From: Clostridiales bacterium
GTDB lineage: Bacteria > Bacillota > Clostridia > Oscillospirales > CAG-382
DNA length: 9,068 bases
Assembly (NCBI GenBank): GCA_004553575.1
Contig: SFLA01000044.1
Location: 1 to 9,068, forward strand
Direction: 5' to 3'
Every line of letters starts with the position of its first letter. Within the stretch, counting starts at the first letter, position 1. A model generated the notes under the pieces. The model made no database searches. It saw only the letters and a list, made by a program, of their open reading frames with translations, and was not told the DNA's origin. Positions 1 to 6,607 of the stretch are shown here, piece by piece. The position numbers were made by a program, and so were the translations under genes.

Positions 1-6
1 AGTTTA

Positions 7-13
7 TCCTCCC
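7..13 (-). promoter_or_regulatory. Shine-Dalgarno of a gene starting beyond the left edge
   Basis: The minus strand after the M23 stop reads GGGAGGA (13-7) then TAAACT to the edge, so a start codon at normal spacing would fall just outside the window. No terminator is visible in the 37 nt after the M23 stop, so the next gene is probably co-transcribed with it. Confidence 0.5.
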
Positions 14-37
14 ATATTACACAATGCACTTTCGGGA

Positions 38-2338
38 CTAATAGTAAATATAACCGTAAAACGCAATATCGTCATAAAAGAAATCCACCGGATTAACGAA
101 TTCTTTCAAACCGTCATAACCGCAACTGCTCGGGTAATACTGCGTGATATTATTGTCACTGACATCAAAATGAAGATGTGCAGCCACCCCGCCGGATGCT
201 CCGCTGTATGCAATTAAATCGCCTTGCTCAACATAGTCATCTTGTTCATACAAAATGCTTGACAAATGCATACATCGGGCTATGTAATTCTTCCCGGTAA
301 TTTCATCGGTTTTATTTGATCTGATATATATTACCCATCCGATTGATGTTTCCGTGCCGCTGTTTACCATATAACATACGACACCGTCGCAAGGTGCATA
401 TACCGGTGTTCCGGTAGACGCGCCGAGATCGATTCCCTGATGGTATCCGCCGCCGTTGTAACCCCGGTACCCGACAGACGAGGTAACCCGATTCACAGTC
501 GACGGAAGCGGATATGTCCAGTTGAGGTCGGCATAGCTTGTCGAATACCATACATGCAGATAATAGCATTCCGCAGACACCCCGCCCAACAGATCCGATC
601 CCACGTAAACTCCTTCGGGATATGAGCTTACCTTAAAGTAATACTTCAGAAGCGTCCCGTCGGTTTCGGTCCCGCGGGTCGCCACAAAAGTTCTGGCTGT
701 TCCGTTATCGGGAGAGCCGTATACCGTACTGTCGAGCGTACTTCCGTCAGATTCGTAAAGATTCAGGCGGTATGCGTATCCGTTGGGAAATACCAGCTCC
801 ACATGTATTCTGCCGTGTCTCGGAGCCTCTATATAGTAATAATCGACGTCCGAGGTAGAAGAAAGCACTCCGCGGATAACTGAGGTAACTCCGCAGAATT
901 CGCTGATTTCGATTCTGTTCGCAAGAGAAATGGAATTATTGTTCTCGATTTCGGATTGCGGGTTATAAAGCACGGTTATAAGCGGCCGGTAAGATTCGTT
1001 GGTGTATTCGCTGGTATAAAAGCAGTTATAATCCGACGGGCTCGGAGCTTCGTTTGTATACGTTACGACGAATCCGTAATTGCTCAGATTGCCGCTACGG
1101 TAGCTGTTGAAATAGCTCGTAATGTCGAATTCCACTTTCTGGTTGATAAAATCACACGGAACGTTGCTTTGTATATTCGACGCAATGGGCTGATTGGAAT
1201 AGCATACCGTTGATTCGTCCCAGCTTGTCCTGCAGCGTTTCAATGTCATATTGCAGCCCGTGGATGTTCCCGTGACCAGACGCAGACGCAGTGAAGCGTA
1301 TACGACCGTTGCCGTCGTCGGAACCGAAGGATAAGATTTAATTTTTATAAGCGCCCGGTTTATCTGGCTGCTGTACACTCCCACCCTCATGCTGGTTTCG
1401 TTTACATGATCGCCCGCGGCATCGCTTTCATGGACGTAAGTATCATAGTAATTCGATGCGTACTGGCTCGTAGTTACGGACGGGTCGATAACCACCGGAT
1501 ACGCACGGTCCGGCGAAGCAAGCCATTCGGAATCCGGATATACGGTAACCGTACATATGCCGCCTTCGTTTTTAATACCGATCTTAAAGCTGTTCGTCGT
1601 TTCTCCCCTTGAATCGTACATATACGGAGCGGCTACGTTAAACTTTATCTCGCCGTTTCCGTCGATAAACGAGATACGGTTGTCATCCTTCAGAACACCG
1701 GTTAAATCGTCACCGCAATAATACACGAACCGTATCGCAGAAAAATCGGAAAACCGGTTGAGTATAATATCCTCCTCGACCTTGTGCTGCGAAACCGTGT
1801 AGCGCAGATCAATACTGCCTGCGGTATCAAAAGCTTTGCTGTATTTTACCGCAGAAGTCACGTTTTTCGCGGCATAAGCTTCCGCTCCCGGGTCCGACGC
1901 CCTGACTTGGGCTGCCTCGGTATCCTTGGACAGGCCGGTGACTATTCCGTTTTTCCCCACAACCTGCACCGTCCATGAAAGCTTAACGTCTTCGTAGGAT
2001 ATACCGACGAGAGCGCCGGTGTACGCGTCCTTACGGAACGAAGCATAAAACCCGGATTCGCCGGAGGTGTGAAGCGTCTCTCCGCCGTCGATAAGCGAAT
2101 TGTCGATCTCCTTCCACTCTCCGTCGGAACGGTAATGTACCGATTCGGCATATACGGCGGCTGCAACCGTACCGTCGGACATAAGAAAATGCTTTTCGTA
2201 CTCGTCTCTCATTTCGGTCAGCTCGGATACAATCTCCGGCTGTTTTTCGACAGCGGCGGCACTCAAGGGTACAAGACCCGCCGCGACGGCAAAACAAAGA
2301 AAAACAGAAACCATGCGTTTGAACTTCCGATTAATCAT
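38..2338 (-). CDS. Secreted DNRLRE / PPC-like / M23 metallopeptidase protein
   Basis: This 766-residue exported protein is probably a peptidoglycan endopeptidase. Residues 1-29 form a signal peptide: basic start MINRKFKR, hydrophobic core, and likely cleavage near SAAA/VEK. Residues 30-290 resemble the N-terminal part of clostridial wall proteins that carry a DNRLRE domain (motif VHYRSDGEWKEIDN at 67-80). Residues 295-458 look like the DNRLRE beta-sandwich itself. Residues 460-600 look like a PPC-type domain (ENNNS, then DVDYYYIEAP). Residues 605-755 are an M23/LytM peptidase with all expected residues: H633 and D637 (HQGID), H691 (MHLS), and H721 and H723 (HLHFD). By family knowledge H633, D637 and H723 bind zinc, while H691 and H721 are catalytic. 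There is no LPXTG, SLH or lipobox, so it is probably released or held non-covalently. The ATG at 2338 follows AGGAGG with a 5-nt spacer and puts the signal peptide at the terminus. An in-frame GTG 63 nt upstream is a less likely start. The peptidase call is firm, the middle domains less so, and the exact bond cut is unknown. Confidence 0.87.
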   Translation of the reverse strand: MINRKFKRMVSVFLCFAVAAGLVPLSAAAVEKQPEIVSELTEMRDEYEKHFLMSDGTVAAAVYAESVHYRSDGEWKEIDNSLIDGGETLHTSGESGFYASFRKDAYTGALVGISYEDVKLSWTVQVVGKNGIVTGLSKDTEAAQVRASDPGAEAYAAKNVTSAVKYSKAFDTAGSIDLRYTVSQHKVEEDIILNRFSDFSAIRFVYYCGDDLTGVLKDDNRISFIDGNGEIKFNVAAPYMYDSRGETTNSFKIGIKNEGGICTVTVYPDSEWLASPDRAYPVVIDPSVTTSQYASNYYDTYVHESDAAGDHVNETSMRVGVYSSQINRALIKIKSYPSVPTTATVVYASLRLRLVTGTSTGCNMTLKRCRTSWDESTVCYSNQPIASNIQSNVPCDFINQKVEFDITSYFNSYRSGNLSNYGFVVTYTNEAPSPSDYNCFYTSEYTNESYRPLITVLYNPQSEIENNNSISLANRIEISEFCGVTSVIRGVLSSTSDVDYYYIEAPRHGRIHVELVFPNGYAYRLNLYESDGSTLDSTVYGSPDNGTARTFVATRGTETDGTLLKYYFKVSSYPEGVYVGSDLLGGVSAECYYLHVWYSTSYADLNWTYPLPSTVNRVTSSVGYRGYNGGGYHQGIDLGASTGTPVYAPCDGVVCYMVNSGTETSIGWVIYIRSNKTDEITGKNYIARCMHLSSILYEQDDYVEQGDLIAYSGASGGVAAHLHFDVSDNNITQYYPSSCGYDGLKEFVNPVDFFYDDIAFYGYIYY

Positions 2339-2343
2339 TTTTG

Positions 2344-2349
2344 CCTCCT
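2344..2349 (-). promoter_or_regulatory. Ribosome binding site that fixes the M23 start
   Basis: AGGAGG on the minus strand lies 5 nt before the ATG at 2338. This is the site that places the signal peptide at the protein's N-terminus. Confidence 0.85.
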
Positions 2350-2398
2350 CTGAATGCACTCGGTCCGCCTGACCGGATCCCCCGCACCGGAGCGGCAG

Positions 2399-2420
2399 CA
2401 CTTCCTTTTTTTACCTCCTT
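2399..2420 (-). promoter_or_regulatory. Second, upstream Shine-Dalgarno with in-frame GTG
   Basis: AAGGAGGT (2420-2413) is followed after 11 nt by a GTG (2401-2399) in frame with the M23 gene. Use of it would add 21 residues, including MLPLRCGGSGQ, ahead of the signal peptide. The spacing is long and the extension would spoil the signal peptide. It is therefore an unlikely main start, but the ribosome site is unusually strong for untranslated sequence. Confidence 0.35.
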
Positions 2421-2464
2421 CCGTCAAAACCGCGCGTTCGGATGCGGTAAAGCTCTGCGGAAGC

Positions 2465-2498
2465 ATTATACTGCAGTTTATCAGTCGAATAGTGTCAC
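2465..2498 (-). promoter_or_regulatory. Candidate promoter of the M23 peptidase gene
   Basis: The minus strand has a perfect TATAAT (2470-2465) but no good -35 at 16-18 nt. The nearest TTGACA-like hexamer, GTGACA (2498-2493), is 22 nt away. The start would be near 2458, giving a leader of about 120 nt. The weak -35 suggests an activator or an alternative factor, if the promoter is real. Confidence 0.45.
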
Positions 2499-2506
2499 AC
2501 CGTGAC
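2494..2506. promoter_or_regulatory. Possible operator: GTCAC inverted repeat
   Basis: GTCAC-ACC-GTGAC is a perfect 5-bp inverted repeat with a 3-nt centre. It covers the place where the -35 contact of the M23 promoter would be. Its position fits an activator or repressor site. It is short enough to be chance. Confidence 0.3.
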
Positions 2507-2515
2507 GCCGCAATT

Positions 2516-2551
2516 AAAAAGCCGCGAACAAACCGGCGGAGGTTTACCCGC
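2516..2551 (-). terminator. Possible second hairpin terminator or attenuator
   Basis: On the minus strand 2551-2541 can pair with 2534-2524 over 11 positions, three of them G-U or U-G, around a 6-nt loop. GGC then TTTTT (2520-2516) follows. The wobble pairs and the 3-nt gap before the T-run make it weaker than the two clear terminators. It could back up the asnB terminator. Confidence 0.3.
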
Positions 2552-2634
2552 ACAAATATGTTCCGCAGCCGGCGGAATTGGATCCCTATGAATAACAGTG
2601 CATATACGCACTGCGTCCTGAACGCCCGCATACG

Positions 2635-2674
2635 ATAAAACAAAACCCGCCGGGAAGCTGTGCTCCCCGACGGG
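2635..2674 (-). terminator. Intrinsic terminator of the aslA-racD-asnB operon
   Basis: The arms 2662-2674 and 2646-2658 form a 13-position GC-rich stem with two mismatches and a 3-nt loop. The minus-strand transcript continues as TTTTGTTTTAT. It begins 28 nt after the asnB stop. It separates the operon from the M23 peptidase gene. A short A-run on the other side is not a clean U-tract, so it is probably one-directional. Confidence 0.9.
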
Positions 2675-2702
2675 CAATTTTGAAAAAACAAATCGCGCAC
2701 TT

Positions 2703-4556
2703 TCAGCGCTTCACGAAGAATTCGTTATACCATGCCAGAAATGAATAGATAAGCCATATACGGCGCATACGATGCCCTCCTGCGCGGTGCTCCTCGAGCA
2801 TTGACAGCAGGTATTCACGGTCGAAGAACAGGCCGGCGGTTTCGCTCTCGAACGCGCTTCGGACCAGCGAATAATACTCGTCCCGACGAAGCAGCTCGTC
2901 GAGAGGAACCGGGAAGCCGCGCTTCACCATTTTAGCGCTGCGCTCCGGTATGTTCTTCGCGGCGGCGGCGCGAAGCGCGGTTTTGGTAGTGCTGCCGACG
3001 GCGCGGAACCGGCTCGGAATACGCATGGCGGTCTCGAGCACCTCCCGGTCGAGAAACGGCACCCGAAGCTCGAGCGAATTCGCCATGCTCATACGGTCCG
3101 CCTTCACGAGTATGTCGTAAGCCATCCAGATATGGATATCCGCATACTGGGTCTGTGACGGGGCGTCGAGCGAAGCGACCTTATCGAACACCGGCTTGGA
3201 AAGCAGCGCCGGATCCGGAATATCCGGATGATCCTTAAGCACCTTCTTTGCGCTTTCGGAATCGAAAACATAGTTTGCCCGTACATAGCGCTCCCACGGC
3301 TGTTTCGCCCCGGCGATCAAGAAATGCTTTCCCTTGAATGACGGCAGTTTCTTTGCGGCGGACGCGAGCCCGCGCCGTATACGGCGCGGCAGGCGTGAAT
3401 ACCTGCCGAGATGCCATTCGGTAAGGTATATCGGATATCCGCCGAACAGCTCGTCCGCACCCTCTCCGGAAAGTACGACCTTGACATACTTCGACGCCGT
3501 TTCTGCGAGGAAGAAAAGCGGTATCTCGGACGGATTTGAAAGCGGCTCATCGAGAAAATACTGTATATCGCCCAGACGGTCGAAAAACTGCCCGTCCTTC
3601 ATCACGGTGGGTATGTTGGGCAGCCCTATTGCGTCGGCGAAAACCGCCGCGTCGTTAAGCTCGCTTACCGTCTCGCGCTCGTAGCCGACGGAAAATGTCT
3701 TTACGGGCTTGCCGCCGATACCGGCGTGAGAGCTGACCTCCTTTGCGACCATGGACGAATCGACTCCGGAGGACAGGAAGCAGCCGACCTCGACGTCGGC
3801 AATGCGGTGCGCCTCGACGCTGTCGGAGAACACGCGGTTTATCTCGTCAGCCCATTCGCCGAGATTCTTTCCGTCCTGTATGTCGTAGTGTATTTCGTAA
3901 TAGCGGTTTACGGACAGCTCTCCGTCCTTGAATATGAAGTACTGCCCCCCTCCGAGCCTGTTTACGCCGCGGAACATGGTTTTATCGCCGACGGTGTATT
4001 CATAGGTCAGGTATTCGGGGAGCATTTCGGTGTTAAGCTCCTTCACGAAATCCGGATGAGGCAGAAACGACTTTATCTCGCTTCCGAACAGGAAGGTGTT
4101 TCCGCGCAGATAGTAATAAAACGGCTTTATGCCGAATATATCGCGGCAGCCGAATATCTGCCGATTTTTCTTATCCCATATTACAAAGGCGAACATACCG
4201 CGCAGCAGCCCGGGAAGCTCACTGCCGTATTCCTCGTAGCCGTGAAGCAGCACCTCGCTGTCCGAATCGGTGCGGAAGACGTGCCCCGCGGCAATAAGGT
4301 CTGCGCGTATATCGCGGTAATTGTATATCTCCCCGTTGAAAACGAGCACGGTATCGCCGTCGTCGCTTACCATCGGCTGAGCGCCTCCGGCAAGATCAAT
4401 TATCGAAAGCCGGCGGAAGCCGAGAGCTATATCGCCGTCGATATAATATCCCTCGTCGTCGGGACCGCGGTGGATTATTGTGTCCGCCATGGATTTTATA
4501 ATTCCGGAGGCGTTATCAATACCGCCGGCATTGCTGAAGCCTACAAACCCGCACAT
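2703..4556 (-). CDS. asnB: Glutamine-hydrolysing asparagine synthetase, possibly a peptidoglycan D-Asp amidase (AsnH-like)
   Basis: This is a full-length class II amidotransferase of 617 residues. Cys2 is the N-terminal nucleophile of the glutaminase half (MCGFVGF). That half also shows HRGPDDEG (29-36), FRRLSIID (47-54), NGEIYNY (74-80) and DSDSE (97-101). The synthetase half has the ATP PP-loop SSGVDSS (262-268), SGEGADELFGGYP (363-375), and KADRMSMANSLELRVPFLD (485-503). The usual reaction is Asp + Gln + ATP to Asn + Glu + AMP + PPi. The ATG at 4556 is required because Cys must be residue 2. It lies 1 nt after the racemase stop, with a weak AGGT Shine-Dalgarno 8 nt upstream, so translational coupling is likely. 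It is last in an operon with a D-aspartate ligase-type enzyme and a racemase, which suggests amidation of the D-Asp bridge in the cell wall, as shown for Lactococcus AsnH. Alternatives are ordinary L-Asn synthesis, or amidation of diaminopimelate as reported for a clostridial AsnB. The family is certain and the substrate is inferred. Confidence 0.95.
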   Translation of the reverse strand: MCGFVGFSNAGGIDNASGIIKSMADTIIHRGPDDEGYYIDGDIALGFRRLSIIDLAGGAQPMVSDDGDTVLVFNGEIYNYRDIRADLIAAGHVFRTDSDSEVLLHGYEEYGSELPGLLRGMFAFVIWDKKNRQIFGCRDIFGIKPFYYYLRGNTFLFGSEIKSFLPHPDFVKELNTEMLPEYLTYEYTVGDKTMFRGVNRLGGGQYFIFKDGELSVNRYYEIHYDIQDGKNLGEWADEINRVFSDSVEAHRIADVEVGCFLSSGVDSSMVAKEVSSHAGIGGKPVKTFSVGYERETVSELNDAAVFADAIGLPNIPTVMKDGQFFDRLGDIQYFLDEPLSNPSEIPLFFLAETASKYVKVVLSGEGADELFGGYPIYLTEWHLGRYSRLPRRIRRGLASAAKKLPSFKGKHFLIAGAKQPWERYVRANYVFDSESAKKVLKDHPDIPDPALLSKPVFDKVASLDAPSQTQYADIHIWMAYDILVKADRMSMANSLELRVPFLDREVLETAMRIPSRFRAVGSTTKTALRAAAAKNIPERSAKMVKRGFPVPLDELLRRDEYYSLVRSAFESETAGLFFDREYLLSMLEEHRAGGHRMRRIWLIYSFLAWYNEFFVKR

Positions 4557-4557
4557 A

Positions 4558-5250
4558 TCATCTGACCTGCTTTCCCATTTTAAGAATGCTCGCCCTGGCG
4601 AGCACCTCGAGCGCGTCCACACAGAATTCCGGATGGGCTCCGCGGAACACCAGCGAAAGCTCCGTGCAGCCTAAAATCAGCTTTTCCGCGCCCCTTCCGA
4701 GCAGATGATCGCATACCCTGCCGAACATATCGGTATCGACCGGAAGTCCCGCCTTAACCTGATCGTATATAACCGACATAACCGCCGATTGGTTATCGTC
4801 GTCGGGGACAACCGTTTCTATTCCGTATTTTGAACAGCTTCTGGTGAATATTCCGGTACTTACCGTTCCGGCGGTCGCAAGCACGCCCGCCTTCCTTACA
4901 CCGAGCGATGCGAGATACGCTGCGGTCTCGTCCGGCATGTGCAGAACGTCGGCGTCTATCTTAGGCGCAAACTCGTCATACAGAGCGAACGAAGTCACAC
5001 ACGGAATCGCTATGACCCTGCAACCCTGCCCGACCAGACTGTTTCCGATGCCGATTATCGCTTCGGCGGGGGATTCCTTAACCCTTCCTAACAGAAACGC
5101 GGTGCGGTCCGGAACCTTCGGCAGGCTGTACAATATCATATTAAGATGCTCGGAATCGGACGACGCTGCGGTCATACCGGTAACAAGCTCGCAGAAATAA
5201 ACGCCCGCCATAGGGCCCATTCCGCCTATTACGCCGAGAATATCAGTCAT
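4558..5250 (-). CDS. racD: Aspartate/glutamate racemase family protein (probable aspartate racemase)
   Basis: This cytosolic, cofactor-independent racemase of 230 residues has the usual length for the family. It begins with the signature GVIGGMGPMAG (6-16). The two catalytic cysteines of the two-base mechanism are C84 (IPCVTSF) and C195 (LGCTEL). In most relatives the first motif reads PCNT; here the Asn is Val85, which may affect substrate choice. The probable reaction is L-Asp to D-Asp. The start overlaps the end of the ligase gene by 8 nt (ATGACTGA) and has a good AGAGGGG Shine-Dalgarno at 5256-5262 with a 5-nt spacer. The asparagine synthetase starts 1 nt after its stop. Placement directly behind a D-aspartate ligase-type gene matches the known Enterococcus pairing of ligase and aspartate racemase, and favours D-Asp supply for peptidoglycan. 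Glutamate or another amino acid as substrate cannot be excluded. The symbol is assigned by context and family, not by a search. Confidence 0.88.
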   Translation of the reverse strand: MTDILGVIGGMGPMAGVYFCELVTGMTAASSDSEHLNMILYSLPKVPDRTAFLLGRVKESPAEAIIGIGNSLVGQGCRVIAIPCVTSFALYDEFAPKIDADVLHMPDETAAYLASLGVRKAGVLATAGTVSTGIFTRSCSKYGIETVVPDDDNQSAVMSVIYDQVKAGLPVDTDMFGRVCDHLLGRGAEKLILGCTELSLVFRGAHPEFCVDALEVLARASILKMGKQVR

Positions 5251-6469
5251 TATATCCCCTCTTGCCGAAGCATTTCCTGTACTTTTTGTAATAGTTTATC
5301 TGTCCGAGAACAAACCTTGCCGTACGGCGGAGACCCATGTCCGGTGAGTACCATAGCTGACGGAGATATTTTTTCTCTTTTACCAGACGTCTTGCGGTAC
5401 CGACCAAGGCTTTGTCCGCCACATATCTGTATATTATTCCTTTGGGTACGGTGGACCACAGACATTCACGGTCGGCGTACACGCAGTCGCCGGCTTTGCC
5501 GTAAACAACGTCGTCGACAAGGAACTGCGCGAGATTACAGCCGGCAGCGCAGACAAAGAAGCTGCTTCTGCCCTGACGCGGATTTGTCTCGAACAGACGG
5601 TATTTCCCGTCACGCGGATCGAGCTTCATATCGACATTGAAAAACCCCCGGTAACCTATTTTTTCGAAGAATTCCTTAATACGGTTTTCCGTCTCGCGGT
5701 CACCGCCGTTCATTATAGCCGCGTACGATCCGATTCCCTCCGGCGTGTGCTCCTCGAGCAGCACATGCCCCATCGACATAAGGCGGCAGCGTCCGTCCGT
5801 ACCGATATAAGCGTTTACCACTCGCATCTGACTGTCATCACCCGGGATAAACTCCTGAACAATGAGCGTATCTCTGTATGACGAGCCGTATATAGCCTTG
5901 ACTATATCGCGGAATTCACCTTCATCGGAGGCGATATAGACCTTTTTCTTCTTCGGGAATCTGCAATTCCAGTATTCTACGCTGTTGGACGCCTTAACCA
6001 CCACCGGAAACCCGAACGGCACCGTAAAATCCTCGTAGCCGTCGTACGTTATCTCGGCTGTCGCCGGATAAAGAAAGCCGTACTCATCGCAAAGCGAATA
6101 GAAATTCTCCTTAAGCGAAAGCTTCATAAGCAGATCGTAATCCGGAACGGCAAAACGGTACATATCCTTGAGTGCGTCCGCGTTGCGGCTGACCAGCTTG
6201 GTATAGTTGTCCCCGCAGGGTACGAGCAACAGAGTTTTATCGCTGTGTGACCGGTAAAAGGAGGTCATAACCGACATGAAAACCTCGTCGTTTTCGATAT
6301 CCGGCTCGGCGGTCACGACGGTAACTATGCGGCTGTCCGCGGTGGCGGCAAGTCTTCCCTTGCCTATTGCGCAGGAGCATATTCCGTATTTTTCGTGAAA
6401 GCAGCGGGCCATTCCGTAAACATTCTGGTCGCTTCCGAGCAAAACCGGCAGAAAATCAACTTTATCCAT
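5243..6469 (-). CDS. aslA: ATP-grasp carboxylate-amine ligase, D-aspartate ligase type
   Basis: This 408-residue soluble ATP-grasp enzyme has the length expected of D-aspartate ligases (Asl of Enterococcus faecium, AslA of Lactococcus). The start (FLPVLLGSDQNVYGMARCFHEKYG, residues 6-29), the segment VQEFIPGDDSQMRVVNAY (204-221) and LFETNPRQGRSS (292-303) fit my memory of that family. ATP-grasp landmarks are K159 in VVVKASNS, E206 in the hinge strand, and metal ligands D280 (NVDMKLD), E294 and N296. The known reaction activates the beta-carboxyl of D-Asp as an acyl phosphate and joins it to the epsilon-amine of L-Lys3 in the UDP-MurNAc-pentapeptide. It is the first gene of a three-gene operon with racemase and asparagine synthetase, which supports the role. 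The ATG at 6469 follows AGAAGG (6480-6485) with a 10-nt spacer. The ATP-grasp fold is firm and D-Asp specificity is strongly suggested. The acceptor could be Lys or another diamino acid. A generic ATP-grasp ligase is the alternative. Confidence 0.85.
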   Translation of the reverse strand: MDKVDFLPVLLGSDQNVYGMARCFHEKYGICSCAIGKGRLAATADSRIVTVVTAEPDIENDEVFMSVMTSFYRSHSDKTLLLVPCGDNYTKLVSRNADALKDMYRFAVPDYDLLMKLSLKENFYSLCDEYGFLYPATAEITYDGYEDFTVPFGFPVVVKASNSVEYWNCRFPKKKKVYIASDEGEFRDIVKAIYGSSYRDTLIVQEFIPGDDSQMRVVNAYIGTDGRCRLMSMGHVLLEEHTPEGIGSYAAIMNGGDRETENRIKEFFEKIGYRGFFNVDMKLDPRDGKYRLFETNPRQGRSSFFVCAAGCNLAQFLVDDVVYGKAGDCVYADRECLWSTVPKGIIYRYVADKALVGTARRLVKEKKYLRQLWYSPDMGLRRTARFVLGQINYYKKYRKCFGKRGYND

Positions 6470-6510
6470 ATTCGGGTAACCTTCTTTTCAATCGTAACGT
6501 CATTCACGGT

Positions 6511-6539
6511 ATTGTACCACGCCTACGCACATTTTTCAA
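6511..6539 (-). promoter_or_regulatory. Promoter of the aslA-racD-asnB operon
   Basis: The minus strand reads TTGAAA (6539-6534), 17 nt, then TACAAT (6516-6511). A TG one base before the -10 box forms an extended -10 (TGGTACAAT). The predicted start near 6504 gives a short leader of about 35 nt before aslA. It lies between the hppA terminator and aslA, so the operon is independent of hppA. No operator was seen. Confidence 0.8.
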
Positions 6540-6561
6540 GGTATATCGGGCTTTCGCGGCT

Positions 6562-6595
6562 AAAAAAATCCGCCCTCCGGAATCCGGAAGGCGGA
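6562..6595 (-). terminator. Intrinsic terminator of hppA
   Basis: The arms 6584-6595 and 6569-6580 pair as a 12-bp stem with one mismatch around a 3-nt loop. On the minus strand this is followed at once by seven Ts (6568-6562). It begins 13 nt after the hppA stop. This is a textbook rho-independent terminator. Confidence 0.93.
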
Positions 6596-6607
6596 AATGC
6601 AGTCCTA

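Larger units (their letters stand above)
2402..2632. other. Intergenic region upstream of the M23 peptidase gene
   Basis: The asnB stop and the M23 start are separated by 364 nt; this stretch lies past the asnB terminator. It holds a candidate promoter (TATAAT at 2470-2465), an inverted repeat just upstream of it, a second possible hairpin terminator and a strong Shine-Dalgarno sequence at 2413-2420. Open frames crossing it are Arg-rich, lack ribosome binding sites and run through the terminator or the promoter, so I call no gene here. A small RNA ending at the second hairpin is possible but unsupported. Confidence 0.6.

Noticed and set aside
2275..2338. Lipoprotein signal in the M23 protein (Cys15 in the hydrophobic core)
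   Set aside because: The residues before Cys15 (VFL) do not form a lipobox, and the hydrophobic core continues past it to a normal SAAA cleavage site.
2561..2577. TTCCGC-GCGGAA inverted repeat as a terminator
   Set aside because: It has 6-bp arms with no T-run on either strand.
2335..2700. 121-residue minus-strand frame across the asnB-M23 gap, and a 94-residue plus-strand frame at 2354-2638
   Set aside because: The first starts inside the asnB terminator region and runs over the promoter; the second is Arg-rich. Neither has a ribosome binding site.
3726..4565. 279-residue plus-strand open frame opposite asnB
   Set aside because: It lies fully antisense to conserved asparagine synthetase motifs, and I recognise no family motif in its product.
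4557..4622. Longer asnB start 66 nt upstream (22 extra residues)
   Set aside because: The N-terminal Cys must follow the initiator Met for glutaminase activity, and the extension runs inside the racemase gene.
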